Translations under genes and position numbers: made by a program
Part shown: one piece after another, positions 1 through 8,195 of the stretch
Numbering within the stretch: position 1 is the stretch's first letter
Layout: each line of letters opens with the position of its first letter
The notes under the pieces: model-generated
What the model was told of the DNA's origin: nothing
Database searches by the model: none
The model's input: the letters and a program-made list of their open reading frames with translations, nothing else
Source of the DNA: CAVCAD01 sp036653735
GTDB taxonomy: Bacteria > Bacillota_I > Bacilli_A > RF39 > UBA660
NCBI GenBank assembly: GCA_036653735.1
Contig: JAVVTI010000026.1
Span: forward strand, 1 to 12,898
DNA: 12,898 bases
Direction of reading: 5' to 3'

Positions 1-11
1 GGAGTTGTTGG

Positions 12-548
12 ATGAATAATATTAATTATAAAAACAGAGGAATGTTTCTAGAAGGATTAATTAATAGTACTAATCTTTATTACTTAAATAAAGATGTAGC
101 TCTTATATATAAGAAGCCTACTCCTATAAAGGTACTTAAAGTAGAATATAAAAGTGCTATAATAAGTAAGGCAGTATATGAGAGAATATCTACTTTAGAT
201 TATAATGGTTTATATAGAGGTAAGTACATAGAGTTTGATTGTAAGGAATGTAATAGTAAGACTTCATTTCCTATTAGTAATATTTTAAAGCATCAAGTTA
301 ATTCTATTAGGGGTGTTTTAAGACATAAGGGGATAGTATTTATATTAATATATATGAATAGAAGATATTTTTTACTAGAGGGAAGTACATTAATTGGATA
401 TATTGATAGTAATAAGAAGTCTATTAGTTATGAAGAGATTGTTAAGACAGCTTATGAGATAAAGGAAGGATTAAATCCTAGTTTAGATTATTTAAAAGTA
501 ATAGATAAAATTGTATTTGAAGGAGAAATGAATGAAAAAGATAATTAG
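12..548 (+). CDS. recU: Holliday junction resolvase RecU
   Basis: RecU cleaves four-way Holliday junctions in DNA repair and chromosome segregation in Bacillota. The 178-residue protein has the family landmarks in order: NRGMFLE (8-14), KKPTPIKV (34-41), LDYNG (62-66), FDCKE (75-79), KTSFP (83-87), KHQ (93-95) and a C-terminal LDYL (158-161). From memory of B. subtilis RecU, the metal-binding set is D88, E101 and K103. The spacing is matched by D63, D76 and K78, so Asp replaces the usual Glu. Leu62 stands where a conserved Thr normally precedes the first Asp. The ATG has GGAG at 1-4, seven bases upstream. The N-terminus is shorter than in Bacillus, and the window edge hides any promoter. The gene overlaps the downstream PBP gene by 17 nt, the classic recU-ponA pairing. 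Identity is confident; the substitutions are conservative enough that activity is plausible. Confidence 0.93.
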   Translation: MNNINYKNRGMFLEGLINSTNLYYLNKDVALIYKKPTPIKVLKVEYKSAIISKAVYERISTLDYNGLYRGKYIEFDCKECNSKTSFPISNILKHQVNSIRGVLRHKGIVFILIYMNRRYFLLEGSTLIGYIDSNKKSISYEEIVKTAYEIKEGLNPSLDYLKVIDKIVFEGEMNEKDN

Positions 549-3294
549 AAAGAAAAAGGAAAGTAATAAGAAAAGTAGTGGTAAGAAGAAAAGAATTAAT
601 AGTTCTTTAATACTTAGTATTATTATTATAGGGGCTACAGTGCTTCTAGTAACGGCTATAGGGTTAGGAGTTTATATTATATTTAGTGCTCCTGAGTTTA
701 GTCCTACTAATTTATATGAAAAAGAGTCTACTATTTTACTTGATAAGAATAGTAATGTATTTGCTAATTTAGGAGTTAATACAGATGAGGGTTCTACTGA
801 GAAGAGGCAGAAGGTTACATATGATGATTTACCACAGGTACTAGTAGATGCTATTATATCTACAGAGGATTCTAGGTTTTTTCAACATAATGGGTTTGAT
901 TTACCTAGGTTTATTAAAGCTTCTGCTGGTCAATTATTAGGAAGAGATTCTGGAGGTGCTTCTACTCTTACTATGCAAGTGTCTAAGAATAGTTTTACTT
1001 CATTGGATGCTTCTGGTATTAGGGGTATTATAAGAAAGTTTACTGATATATATATGTCTATATTTAAGATAGAGAAGCATTATACTAAGGAAAATATTAT
1101 TGAGTTTTATGTTAATGCACCTTTTTTGGGAAGTGGTGCTTTTGGTGTACAACAGGCTAGTAAGGTATATTTTGGTAAAGATGTTAATGATTTATCTTTA
1201 ACAGAAGCTGCTATTATAGCTGGGTTATTTCAAGCTCCTACTCATTATGATCCTTATACTAATCCTAAGATAACTACTCAAAGAAGAGCTACTGTTTTAT
1301 ATTTAATGAAGAAACATGGATATATAACTGAAGAAGAAGAAAAGAATGCTAATGCTATTCCTGTTGAGAAGTTACTAGCTAGTGAAAGTAAGAATGCATT
1401 TCTTAATAAGTATCAGGGGTTTGTTGATACTGTTATACAAGAGGTGAAGGATAAGACTGGTAATGATCCTTATGATGTACCTATGATTATATATACTACT
1501 TTAGATCCTAGTAAACAAGATGTGGTTGATAATGTTACTAATAACTATAAGTTTTATGATGATAAGGTTCAGTTTGCATCTGTTGTATCAGATAATAATA
1601 GTGGTGCTATATTAGCTGTTGGTGCTGGAAGGCATAAGAATAGAGAAATGGGTCTTAATTATGCTACTGGTATAAAGAGACAAATAGGTTCTACTGCTAA
1701 ACCACTATTTGATTATGGACCTGGATTTGAATATGAGAAGTGGTCAACTTATACTCCATTTTTTGATGAACCTACTGTTACATACTCTGATGGTGGTAAG
1801 ATAACTAACTTTGATAATAGATATAACGGAATTACTTCTCTTCATAAGTGTTTAGCTAATTCTAAAAATACTTGTGCAGTAGAAGCATTTCAAAGAAATG
1901 ATAATGCTAAGATTAATTCTTTTGTTTCATCTTTAGGTATAGTAACTGATGCTAATGGTGGAAGATTACATGAAGCTCATGCTCTTGGTTCTTTCTCTGG
2001 AGCTAGTCCTTTACAGATGGCTGCTGCATATGCTGCTATTGGTAATGGAGGATATTATATTAAACCTTATTCATTTACTAAAATAGAATATAGAGATACT
2101 AAGGATGAGTATAAAACTGAAATAGTTAAGAATAAGGTTATGTCTAAACAGACTGCTTATCTATTATCTTATATACTTAGAGATGTTACTCCTAGTAGTG
2201 CTAAGGTATATGGTTCTGATATATCAACTAAAACAGGAACAAGTAATTATAGTGCTAAAGCACTAGCTGGGGTTGGGTTATCTAATAGAGCTGGAGTTAT
2301 ACAAGATTCATGGATTATTTCTTTTAGTCCAGAGTATACTATTAGTTCTTGGAATGGATATGATGAACTTACTAATAAGAATTATTTAACTATGAATCCA
2401 GCTGATGTTCAAAGAAGAGGTATTATGGGATTTCTAGCTCAGGGTATATTTAGTAAGAATTTAAAGCTTACTATGCCTAGTGGTATTGTTTCCTCTAAGG
2501 TTGAGTTAGAAACAATACCTGCTATGAAACCTAGTGAGTTTACTCCTGGGAATTTAATAGAAACACATCTATTTATATTAGGCTCTGAGCCTGCTGATGT
2601 GTCTCAAAGATTTTCTAAGTTATCTAATCCTATAAATTTATCTGCTAAGAAGAGTAATAGTAAACTAACTATTACTTGGAATAATCCTGGTAGTCCTGCT
2701 GCTATAAATAATGATTATTTACAAAAGTATTTTGCTGATAATTATAAGCCCTTTTCTGAGGTATATCTATCTAGAAGACAGTCTTTTAATTCATCTAATA
2801 TAGGAAGTTATGGGTTTGATGTATACTTAAAGAATGCTACTTCTCTTAAGTATGTTGGTAGTACTAATGATAATTCTTTTATAGTAGATTTAAGTAATTA
2901 TAGTGAAGTATATACTAAAGTAGTTGTTAAGAGTTCTTATTCTATATTTAAAGCTAATGCTAGTGATGGATCTGAGTATACTTTTAGTGATGGAAGTGAT
3001 GTAGTACCTACTAATATAGTGGTTTCTTTACCTGCTAATATATCTTTAGTTAAAGATGAAGTATGGAATGGTAGTAATAAGGATGATTTAAAGGTAACTG
3101 TTAATAATAAGGATGTAGTTGTAACTAATAGTAGTGTTGTAGTTCATTCTATTAAGAATTCTTCTTCTAAAGATACCGCTATTAATGATATTACTAAAGT
3201 ACCAGATACTTATACTATTAATTATAATATATCATTTATATATGCTGGTTCTAGTGTTAGTAAGAGTTTTAAACAAACTGTTATTGTTAAATAG
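532..3294 (+). CDS. ponA: Class A penicillin-binding protein (PBP1A type)
   Basis: This bifunctional enzyme polymerises lipid II (GT51 glycosyltransferase) and cross-links peptides (transpeptidase) outside the membrane. Its 920 residues show a Lys/Arg-rich cytoplasmic tail (1-21) and a membrane anchor (about 25-51). The GT51 domain (about 90-270) has TEDSRFFQHNG with catalytic Glu112, GGASTLTMQ (141-149) and IIEFYVN with Glu191. The transpeptidase domain (about 340-640) has GSTAK with nucleophile Ser387 and Lys390, SKN (444-446) and KTGT (567-570). Residues 698-800 resemble a fibronectin-III-like module (TITW near 713). Residues 825-920 form a second beta-rich, Ser/Asn/Val-rich module. About ten extra residues appear to follow KTGT compared with typical PBP1A. 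AGGAG at 521-525, six bases before the ATG, fixes the start inside recU and implies coupled translation. The gene ends at the 3302-3341 terminator. The family is certain; the symbol rests on the recU neighbour. Confidence 0.95.
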   Translation: MKKIIRKKKESNKKSSGKKKRINSSLILSIIIIGATVLLVTAIGLGVYIIFSAPEFSPTNLYEKESTILLDKNSNVFANLGVNTDEGSTEKRQKVTYDDLPQVLVDAIISTEDSRFFQHNGFDLPRFIKASAGQLLGRDSGGASTLTMQVSKNSFTSLDASGIRGIIRKFTDIYMSIFKIEKHYTKENIIEFYVNAPFLGSGAFGVQQASKVYFGKDVNDLSLTEAAIIAGLFQAPTHYDPYTNPKITTQRRATVLYLMKKHGYITEEEEKNANAIPVEKLLASESKNAFLNKYQGFVDTVIQEVKDKTGNDPYDVPMIIYTTLDPSKQDVVDNVTNNYKFYDDKVQFASVVSDNNSGAILAVGAGRHKNREMGLNYATGIKRQIGSTAKPLFDYGPGFEYEKWSTYTPFFDEPTVTYSDGGKITNFDNRYNGITSLHKCLANSKNTCAVEAFQRNDNAKINSFVSSLGIVTDANGGRLHEAHALGSFSGASPLQMAAAYAAIGNGGYYIKPYSFTKIEYRDTKDEYKTEIVKNKVMSKQTAYLLSYILRDVTPSSAKVYGSDISTKTGTSNYSAKALAGVGLSNRAGVIQDSWIISFSPEYTISSWNGYDELTNKNYLTMNPADVQRRGIMGFLAQGIFSKNLKLTMPSGIVSSKVELETIPAMKPSEFTPGNLIETHLFILGSEPADVSQRFSKLSNPINLSAKKSNSKLTITWNNPGSPAAINNDYLQKYFADNYKPFSEVYLSRRQSFNSSNIGSYGFDVYLKNATSLKYVGSTNDNSFIVDLSNYSEVYTKVVVKSSYSIFKANASDGSEYTFSDGSDVVPTNIVVSLPANISLVKDEVWNGSNKDDLKVTVNNKDVVVTNSSVVVHSIKNSSSKDTAINDITKVPDTYTINYNISFIYAGSSVSKSFKQTVIVK

Positions 3295-3301
3295 ATATAT
3301 A

Positions 3302-3341
3302 TAATAAAAAAGGAGTTCTATGAAGAACTTCTTTTTTATTA
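3302..3341. terminator. Bidirectional intrinsic terminator between PBP and serS
   Basis: The arms 3302-3319 and 3324-3341 pair over 18 positions with one G-T wobble and a four-base loop (3320-3323). The G/C-containing core is flanked by A-runs on one side and T-runs on the other, so a U-tract follows the hairpin on both strands. It starts seven bases after the PBP stop and includes the serS stop codon (3339-3341), so it can end both convergent transcripts. Confidence 0.9.
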
Positions 3342-4622
3342 TTTTTTAGTTATTATTGTTTTATTACCCATATATGGCTGTAATACTTTAGGTATGTTTA
3401 TACTTCCATCTTCATTATAGTTATTTTCTATTACTGCTATCATACCTCTAGGGGTTGCTAGTACTGTATTATTAAGTGTATGAACTAGTTGTGTACCACT
3501 TTGTCCTTTAGTTCTTATTGAAAGTCTTCTTGCTTGTGCATCTCCTAGTGTTGAGCAACTGCCTACTTCAAAGTATTTCTTTTGTCTAGGACTCCATGCT
3601 TCTACATCACATGATTTTACTTTTAAGTCAGCTAAATCTCCACTACAGCATTCTAGAGTTCTTACTGGTACATCTAAGGTTCTAAAGAATTGTACTGTAT
3701 ACATAAGCATTTTATTATACCAATTAAATGAGTCTTCTTTTTTACATAGTACTACCATCTCTTGTTTTTCAAATTGATGTACTCTATATATTCCTCTTTC
3801 TTCAATACCATGAGCACCTACTTCTTTTCTAAAGCATGGTGAGTATGATGTTAGTTTAAGAGGTAGTTCTTCTTCTTTTATTATTTGATCCTTAAATTTG
3901 CCTATCATAGAGTGCTCACTTGTACCTATTAGATATAGGTCTTCATTTTCTATCTTATACATCATGGCTTCCATTTCTTCAAAAGACATAACACCATTTA
4001 TTACATCACTTCTTACCATAAATGGTGGTATACAGTATGTAAAACCATTATCTATCATGTAGTCTCTTGCATATGAAAGCATAGCTGAATGAAGACGTGC
4101 TATGTCTCCTGTTAGGTAATAAAATCCATTTCCACTTGTTCTTCCTGCACTAGTTTTATCTAGTCCAGATAATGCTTCGCATATATCTGCATGGTATGGT
4201 ATTTCATAGTTAGGAACTATAGGCTTTCCAAACTTTTCAAGTTCTACATTCATTGTATCATCTTTACCTAGTGGGACACTATCATCTATTATATTGGGTA
4301 TAAACATCATTTTTTCTTTTATACTTTTTTCTAGTTGTGTTTCTTTTTCTTCTAGTTTTATAATATCTTTATCTAAGGATAAAATATCTTCTTTAATACT
4401 TAATGCTTCTTCTTCTTTTTTATCTCTATAAAGAGCCCCTATTTTTTCACTAAGTTTATTTTTAGTACATCTTTTTTCATCAGCTTCTTTTTTAGCTTCT
4501 CTATATAATAAATCTTCATTATATATTTCATCTACTAATTTAAGTTTAGAATCTTGATATTTCTTTTTTATATTTTCTTTCACTAAACTTTTATTTGTTC
4601 TTATTAAATTTATATCTATCAT
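3339..4622 (-). CDS. serS: Serine--tRNA ligase
   Basis: Class II synthetase that charges tRNA-Ser in the cytoplasm. Residues 1-105 are the charged N-terminal helical arm that grips the long variable arm of tRNA-Ser. The catalytic domain follows, with GTSEH (233-237), motif 2 CFRKEVGAHG (263-272) followed by RVHQFEKQEM (280-289), the SPRQKKYFEVGSCS segment (344-357) and motif 3 around TPRGMIAVIENN (390-401). The C-terminal PYMGN (416-420) is also typical. GTSEH and HGIEERG differ from the common bacterial forms (TAE and GRDTRG). From memory, this variant occurs in other Bacillota, so it is probably an ordinary alternative lineage of the enzyme. AAGGAG (4628-4633) lies five bases before the ATG. 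The gene has its own promoter after spoVS and no T-box leader. Length (427) is normal. Confidence 0.96.
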   Translation of the reverse strand: MIDINLIRTNKSLVKENIKKKYQDSKLKLVDEIYNEDLLYREAKKEADEKRCTKNKLSEKIGALYRDKKEEEALSIKEDILSLDKDIIKLEEKETQLEKSIKEKMMFIPNIIDDSVPLGKDDTMNVELEKFGKPIVPNYEIPYHADICEALSGLDKTSAGRTSGNGFYYLTGDIARLHSAMLSYARDYMIDNGFTYCIPPFMVRSDVINGVMSFEEMEAMMYKIENEDLYLIGTSEHSMIGKFKDQIIKEEELPLKLTSYSPCFRKEVGAHGIEERGIYRVHQFEKQEMVVLCKKEDSFNWYNKMLMYTVQFFRTLDVPVRTLECCSGDLADLKVKSCDVEAWSPRQKKYFEVGSCSTLGDAQARRLSIRTKGQSGTQLVHTLNNTVLATPRGMIAVIENNYNEDGSINIPKVLQPYMGNKTIITKK

Positions 4623-4644
4623 ATTTTCTCCTTAACTATTATTT

Positions 4645-4673
4645 ATTATATCAATAGATATGCATTTTGTCAC
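4645..4673 (-). promoter_or_regulatory. Promoter of serS
   Basis: The minus strand shows GTGACA (4668-4673, five of six to the -35 consensus), a 17-base spacer and TATAAT (4645-4650, perfect -10). A TG dinucleotide one base upstream makes an extended -10. The predicted start near 4638-4640 gives a leader of about 16-18 nt. Confidence 0.8.
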
Positions 4674-4698
4674 TATAAAGAATAGAAAAAGAAACAAA

Positions 4699-4962
4699 TT
4701 ACTTTGCTTCTATTAATAGTTTTATTGCTGTTCTATCTTCTCCATTTATTTTTATATCTACAAACGCAGGTAAGCAGACTAAGTTTTTACCCGAGGGAGC
4801 AATAAAACCTCTTGCTATTATTATTCCTTTTATTGCTTGGTTAAGTGAACCTGCTCCTATAGTTTGTATTTCTACTGGTTCATCTGTAGTTCTAAATATA
4901 TTAGCTATTGCTCCTGCTACTTTCTGTGGAACGCTTTTAGAAGATACTTTAATAATTTCCAT
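4699..4962 (-). CDS. spoVS: Stage V sporulation protein S (SpoVS) family
   Basis: The 87-residue protein follows the SpoVS pattern along its whole length: MEIIKVSSKS at the start, VAGAIAN (15-21), EIQTIGAGSLNQAIK (31-45), IARGFIAPSG (49-58), LPAFVDIKINGEDRTA (64-79) and KLLIE near the end. In B. subtilis SpoVS affects spore coat and septation stages. The family also occurs in bacteria that do not sporulate and has been proposed to bind nucleic acids, so the name is no proof of sporulation here. GAGG (4967-4970) lies four bases before the ATG. The gene sits between a membrane protein gene and serS, each with its own apparent promoter, and no other sporulation gene is visible in the window. Confidence 0.95.
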   Translation of the reverse strand: MEIIKVSSKSVPQKVAGAIANIFRTTDEPVEIQTIGAGSLNQAIKGIIIARGFIAPSGKNLVCLPAFVDIKINGEDRTAIKLLIEAK

Positions 4963-4982
4963 AATGCCTCTCTTTCAAGATT

Positions 4983-5011
4983 ATTATATGAAAATATATA
5001 TTCTTTTATAA
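4983..5011 (-). promoter_or_regulatory. Possible promoter of spoVS
   Basis: A perfect TATAAT (4983-4988, minus strand) lies 20 bases before the spoVS ATG. At 17 bases upstream only a weak -35 (TTATAA, 5006-5011, three of six) is present. I see no clear sporulation-sigma (sigma-H) pattern. In such A+T-rich DNA the -10 could be chance. Confidence 0.45.
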
Positions 5012-5025
5012 CTTTAAAGTACTAG

Positions 5026-5601
5026 TTATTTTTCTTCTTTGCTTATCTTTTTATATATTGTTTTAAAGTATGTTGACTTAAGAAATGTATATATAAGAAT
5101 TTCTAGTAGGTCTATAGTACCAAGTGATATGAAATAGAAACCAAATATTAATGTTTGTACTGATACTTCATTAAATAAGTTAATAACAGTTAAAAAGCCT
5201 ATTAATACTATGACAAATGTATTAACAAGTTCTAGAAACCATTTATAGCTATCATTATCTTTATATCTATATATAGCATATCCTTTATAGCTTGCAAAGA
5301 GCGTTGTAAATATTATTATACTCATTGCTAAGTAGTTTGAGTCCATAGAACCTTTAGATAGAAATAGATATGTACCAGTAATTACTGAGATAACTGCTAG
5401 TATTAGGTTTTCTTCATTATCTCTTCTTCTACATATAAAGTATGCTATAAGACTTAGGAATGTTAAAGTAAAGAAATATATTGAAAAGTAATATACGGGA
5501 TCAAGTAATCCAAAAGCAGGATTATTAAATAGTATAATTCCCATAGCTATTATTAGTATATTTAATATCATATTTATTATTAGAAACTTTTTATCTCTCA
5601 T
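5026..5601 (-). CDS. Six-helix membrane protein, HdeD/DUF308-like
   Basis: The 191 residues are mostly hydrophobic, with six likely membrane helices at about 6-26, 36-57, 64-82, 88-110, 121-143 and 147-174. A basic, charged C-terminal tail (175-191, ending KKISKEEK) probably faces the cytoplasm. Paired short helices with small polar loops and a repeated hydrophobic pattern recall the HdeD/DUF308 family of unknown function, but I cannot confirm this by eye. No catalytic motif, signal cleavage site or conserved Cys/His set is visible. GAGG (5610-5613) sits eight bases before the ATG, and a good promoter lies immediately upstream. The flanking genes (valS upstream, spoVS downstream) give no functional clue. 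It is a real gene by its codon pattern, regulatory signals and membrane topology. Confidence 0.8.
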   Translation of the reverse strand: MRDKKFLIINMILNILIIAMGIILFNNPAFGLLDPVYYFSIYFFTLTFLSLIAYFICRRRDNEENLILAVISVITGTYLFLSKGSMDSNYLAMSIIIFTTLFASYKGYAIYRYKDNDSYKWFLELVNTFVIVLIGFLTVINLFNEVSVQTLIFGFYFISLGTIDLLEILIYTFLKSTYFKTIYKKISKEEK

Positions 5602-5621
5602 GTATTTTACCTCTTATTAAT

Positions 5622-5650
5622 ATTTTACTACATAAGAATTTATATGTAAA
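5622..5650 (-). promoter_or_regulatory. Promoter of the membrane protein gene
   Basis: The minus strand shows TTTACA (5645-5650, five of six), a 17-base spacer and TAAAAT (5622-5627, five of six). The predicted start near 5614-5617 falls next to the Shine-Dalgarno (5610-5613), giving a leader of about 13-16 nt. Confidence 0.7.
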
Positions 5651-5675
5651 GAAGAAATGAATTTCTAGTAATATA

Positions 5676-8195
5676 CTATTTTAATGTTTCATTTATTATA
5701 CTAAGTCTTTCTTGTTCTTTATTTAGTTTATCTTTATCCATTTGTACTATAGCAGCTGGGGCATTTTTTACATATGAATCATTATTTAGAAGGGTTTTTC
5801 TTTTTTCTATTGAGTTAATAAGTAAGTCTTTTTCTTTTTGAAGTTCTAGTAGTATGTTTTCATTATTACTATTAGGTACTTTAAATGTTGCTGTTATAGT
5901 TTTAGTAGTACATTTAAGTGTACTATCATATGAGTTTTCTGTATTATTTACTCTTAGTATAAAGTTAACTATTTGCAAATATTTATCACTTGTTTCTATA
6001 TCTTGTTGTGAGTCTTTTGTTATTTTATTATCTAGTTTAAAGGTTCTAATAGTTGTTATATCTTGTAGTAAGCAACTAAATTCTTTAATATCAAATACTT
6101 CTTTTTTATTATATATAGGATAGTTTTCTAGCATGATTGATTGTTTATGAAATGGTAATGATAAATAGATTTCTTCTGTTACAAAAGGCATAAATGGATG
6201 AAGTATTTCTAGTATATTTAATAGTACTTTATAAAGAACTGATAATGTGTTTGGATCAGTTATCTTTCTTTTTGATAGTTCTATATACCAACTACAAAAG
6301 TAGTTCCATGTGAAATCATAAATATAATTATTTACATCATTAAATCTATATTTATCCATAGATAGTGTTACATTTTTAATAGTATTATTTAAGTGGGTTA
6401 ATATCCATTTTTCTTCTATATCTAGTTGTTCATAGTTTATATCAGTATTAGAAATGTTATCTATACTAGTAAGAACGTACCTAGATGCATTCCATAGTTT
6501 ATTAATGAAGTTCCATGATGATGAGACTTTTTCTTCATTAAAGCTTAGGTCCATTCCTAAAGCAGCTGATGTGGAGATATAGTATCTAATGGAATCACAA
6601 CCATATTTATCAATCATATCCATAGGGTCTATTCCATTACCTAGGCTTTTACTCATTTTTCTTCCTTGAGAATCTCTTATTAAACCATGTATAAGACAAT
6701 CTTTAAATGGAATTTTATTTGTTACATATAGGGATTGGAATATCATTCTAGCTACCCAAAAGAATATAATATCATATGCTGTTACTAGAACATTTGTAGG
6801 AAAGTATCTATTATATAGGGGGTCATTTTCACTATATTTAAGTGTACTAAAGGGCCATAAAGCACTACTAAACCATGTATCTAGTACATCTGTATCTTGG
6901 ATAAAGCCTTCTTTTGGAGAGGTTTTACTTACTATAACTTCATCACCACAGTACCATACTGGTATTCTTATTCCCCACCATAGTTGTCTTGAAATACACC
7001 AGTCTTTACATTCAGTCATCCAGTTATTTAATATTTTTTCAAATCTTTTAGGTATAAATTCTACTTTATTAGATGTTTTTTGATTATCAAGTACTCTTTT
7101 AGATAGTTCTTTCATTTTAACAAACCATTGTTTAGATAGGAAAGGTTCTACTAGAGCATTTGTTCTTTCAGAGTATCCTACACTATGTATATATGACTCT
7201 TCTTTAACTAGAAGGTTTTCATTAATAAGATCTTTTACTATTTCTTTTCTAGCATCTAATATATTTAGGTTATTGTATTTACCTGTTAATTCATTTAAAG
7301 AGCCATCTTCTTTTATAGTTTTTATTATTTCTAGGTTATGCCTAAGGCCTATTTCATAGTCCTCTAAAGCGTGTGCGGGAGTTATTTTAAGTGCTCCTGT
7401 ACCAAAATCTATAACAACAGAATCATCTTCTATAATATTTATTAATCTAGATGTTAGTGGAACATATACTTTTTTACCTACTAAGTTTTTATATCTTTCA
7501 TCTTTAGGGTTAACAGCTACTGCGGTATCTCCAAATATAGTTTCACATCTTGTAGTAGCTACTGTTATGTAGTCTTTCTTATTTTCTAGATAATATTTAA
7601 TATAGTATAGTTTTCCCTCTTCTTCTTTGTATATAACTTCTTCATTAGAAAGAGCTGTTTTAGCAACTGGATCCCAGTTAATTATCTTTTCTCCTCTATA
7701 TATTAGACCTTCATCATACATCTTTTTAAATACTATAAAGACTGCATCTTGTGAATACTCATCTAAAGTAAATCTTTCATTAGTATAGTCAAGGGCTAAG
7801 CCTAGACGTGCCCATTGTTTTCTAATATTAGTTGAGTGTTCTGTCTTCCAGTCCCAGCAGGCATCTAGGAACTTTTCTCTACCATAATCGTATTTATTTA
7901 TTCCTTTTTCTTTTAGTTTACTTACTACTTTACTTTCTGTTGCTATAGCAGCATGGTCCATACCAGGTAACCATAGGGTATCAAAGCCTTTTAGTTTTTT
8001 ATAACGTATAATTATATCTTGAAGTGTTACATCAAAAGCATGACCAATATGGAGTTTACCAGTTATATTAGGGGGTGGTAATATAATACTAAAAGGTTTC
8101 TTACTATTATCTTTAGTACTAAATAAATTGTTTTTTAACCAAAAATCGTACTTACCATCTTCTACTTTATTAAAGTCATATTTTTTATCTATCAT
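5676..8195 (-). CDS. valS: Valine--tRNA ligase
   Basis: Class Ia synthetase that charges tRNA-Val. The 839 residues contain PPPNITGKLHIGH (40-52, the HIGH signature), GMDHAAIATE (78-87), an inserted CP1 editing domain (about 190-340), DWCISRQLWWGIRIPVWYC (398-416) and KMSKS (513-517). The anticodon-binding helices follow (about 595-700, including HPFMPFVTEEIY), then a C-terminal coiled-coil arm (about 780-839) of the ValRS type. In the editing domain TTRCET (214-219) replaces the usual TTRPET. AHALEDYE (274-281) replaces AHDxxDYE, so the first Asp is Ala276 while Asp279 remains. GGAGG (8203-8207) lies seven bases before the ATG. The ATG shares one base with the TAA of the upstream HD gene, so the two are translated together under the valine T-box. 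Length is slightly below the usual 870-950. Confidence 0.97.
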   Translation of the reverse strand: MIDKKYDFNKVEDGKYDFWLKNNLFSTKDNSKKPFSIILPPPNITGKLHIGHAFDVTLQDIIIRYKKLKGFDTLWLPGMDHAAIATESKVVSKLKEKGINKYDYGREKFLDACWDWKTEHSTNIRKQWARLGLALDYTNERFTLDEYSQDAVFIVFKKMYDEGLIYRGEKIINWDPVAKTALSNEEVIYKEEEGKLYYIKYYLENKKDYITVATTRCETIFGDTAVAVNPKDERYKNLVGKKVYVPLTSRLINIIEDDSVVIDFGTGALKITPAHALEDYEIGLRHNLEIIKTIKEDGSLNELTGKYNNLNILDARKEIVKDLINENLLVKEESYIHSVGYSERTNALVEPFLSKQWFVKMKELSKRVLDNQKTSNKVEFIPKRFEKILNNWMTECKDWCISRQLWWGIRIPVWYCGDEVIVSKTSPKEGFIQDTDVLDTWFSSALWPFSTLKYSENDPLYNRYFPTNVLVTAYDIIFFWVARMIFQSLYVTNKIPFKDCLIHGLIRDSQGRKMSKSLGNGIDPMDMIDKYGCDSIRYYISTSAALGMDLSFNEEKVSSSWNFINKLWNASRYVLTSIDNISNTDINYEQLDIEEKWILTHLNNTIKNVTLSMDKYRFNDVNNYIYDFTWNYFCSWYIELSKRKITDPNTLSVLYKVLLNILEILHPFMPFVTEEIYLSLPFHKQSIMLENYPIYNKKEVFDIKEFSCLLQDITTIRTFKLDNKITKDSQQDIETSDKYLQIVNFILRVNNTENSYDSTLKCTTKTITATFKVPNSNNENILLELQKEKDLLINSIEKRKTLLNNDSYVKNAPAAIVQMDKDKLNKEQERLSIINETLK

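Noticed and set aside
5651..5670. Terminator after valS
   Set aside because: Only a five-pair AGAAA/TTTCT hairpin without G+C content can be formed, too weak to call.
5854..6123. Plus-strand open frame of 89 codons
   Set aside because: It is antisense to the C-terminal part of valS, shows no family resemblance and its hydrophobic composition follows from the opposite strand.
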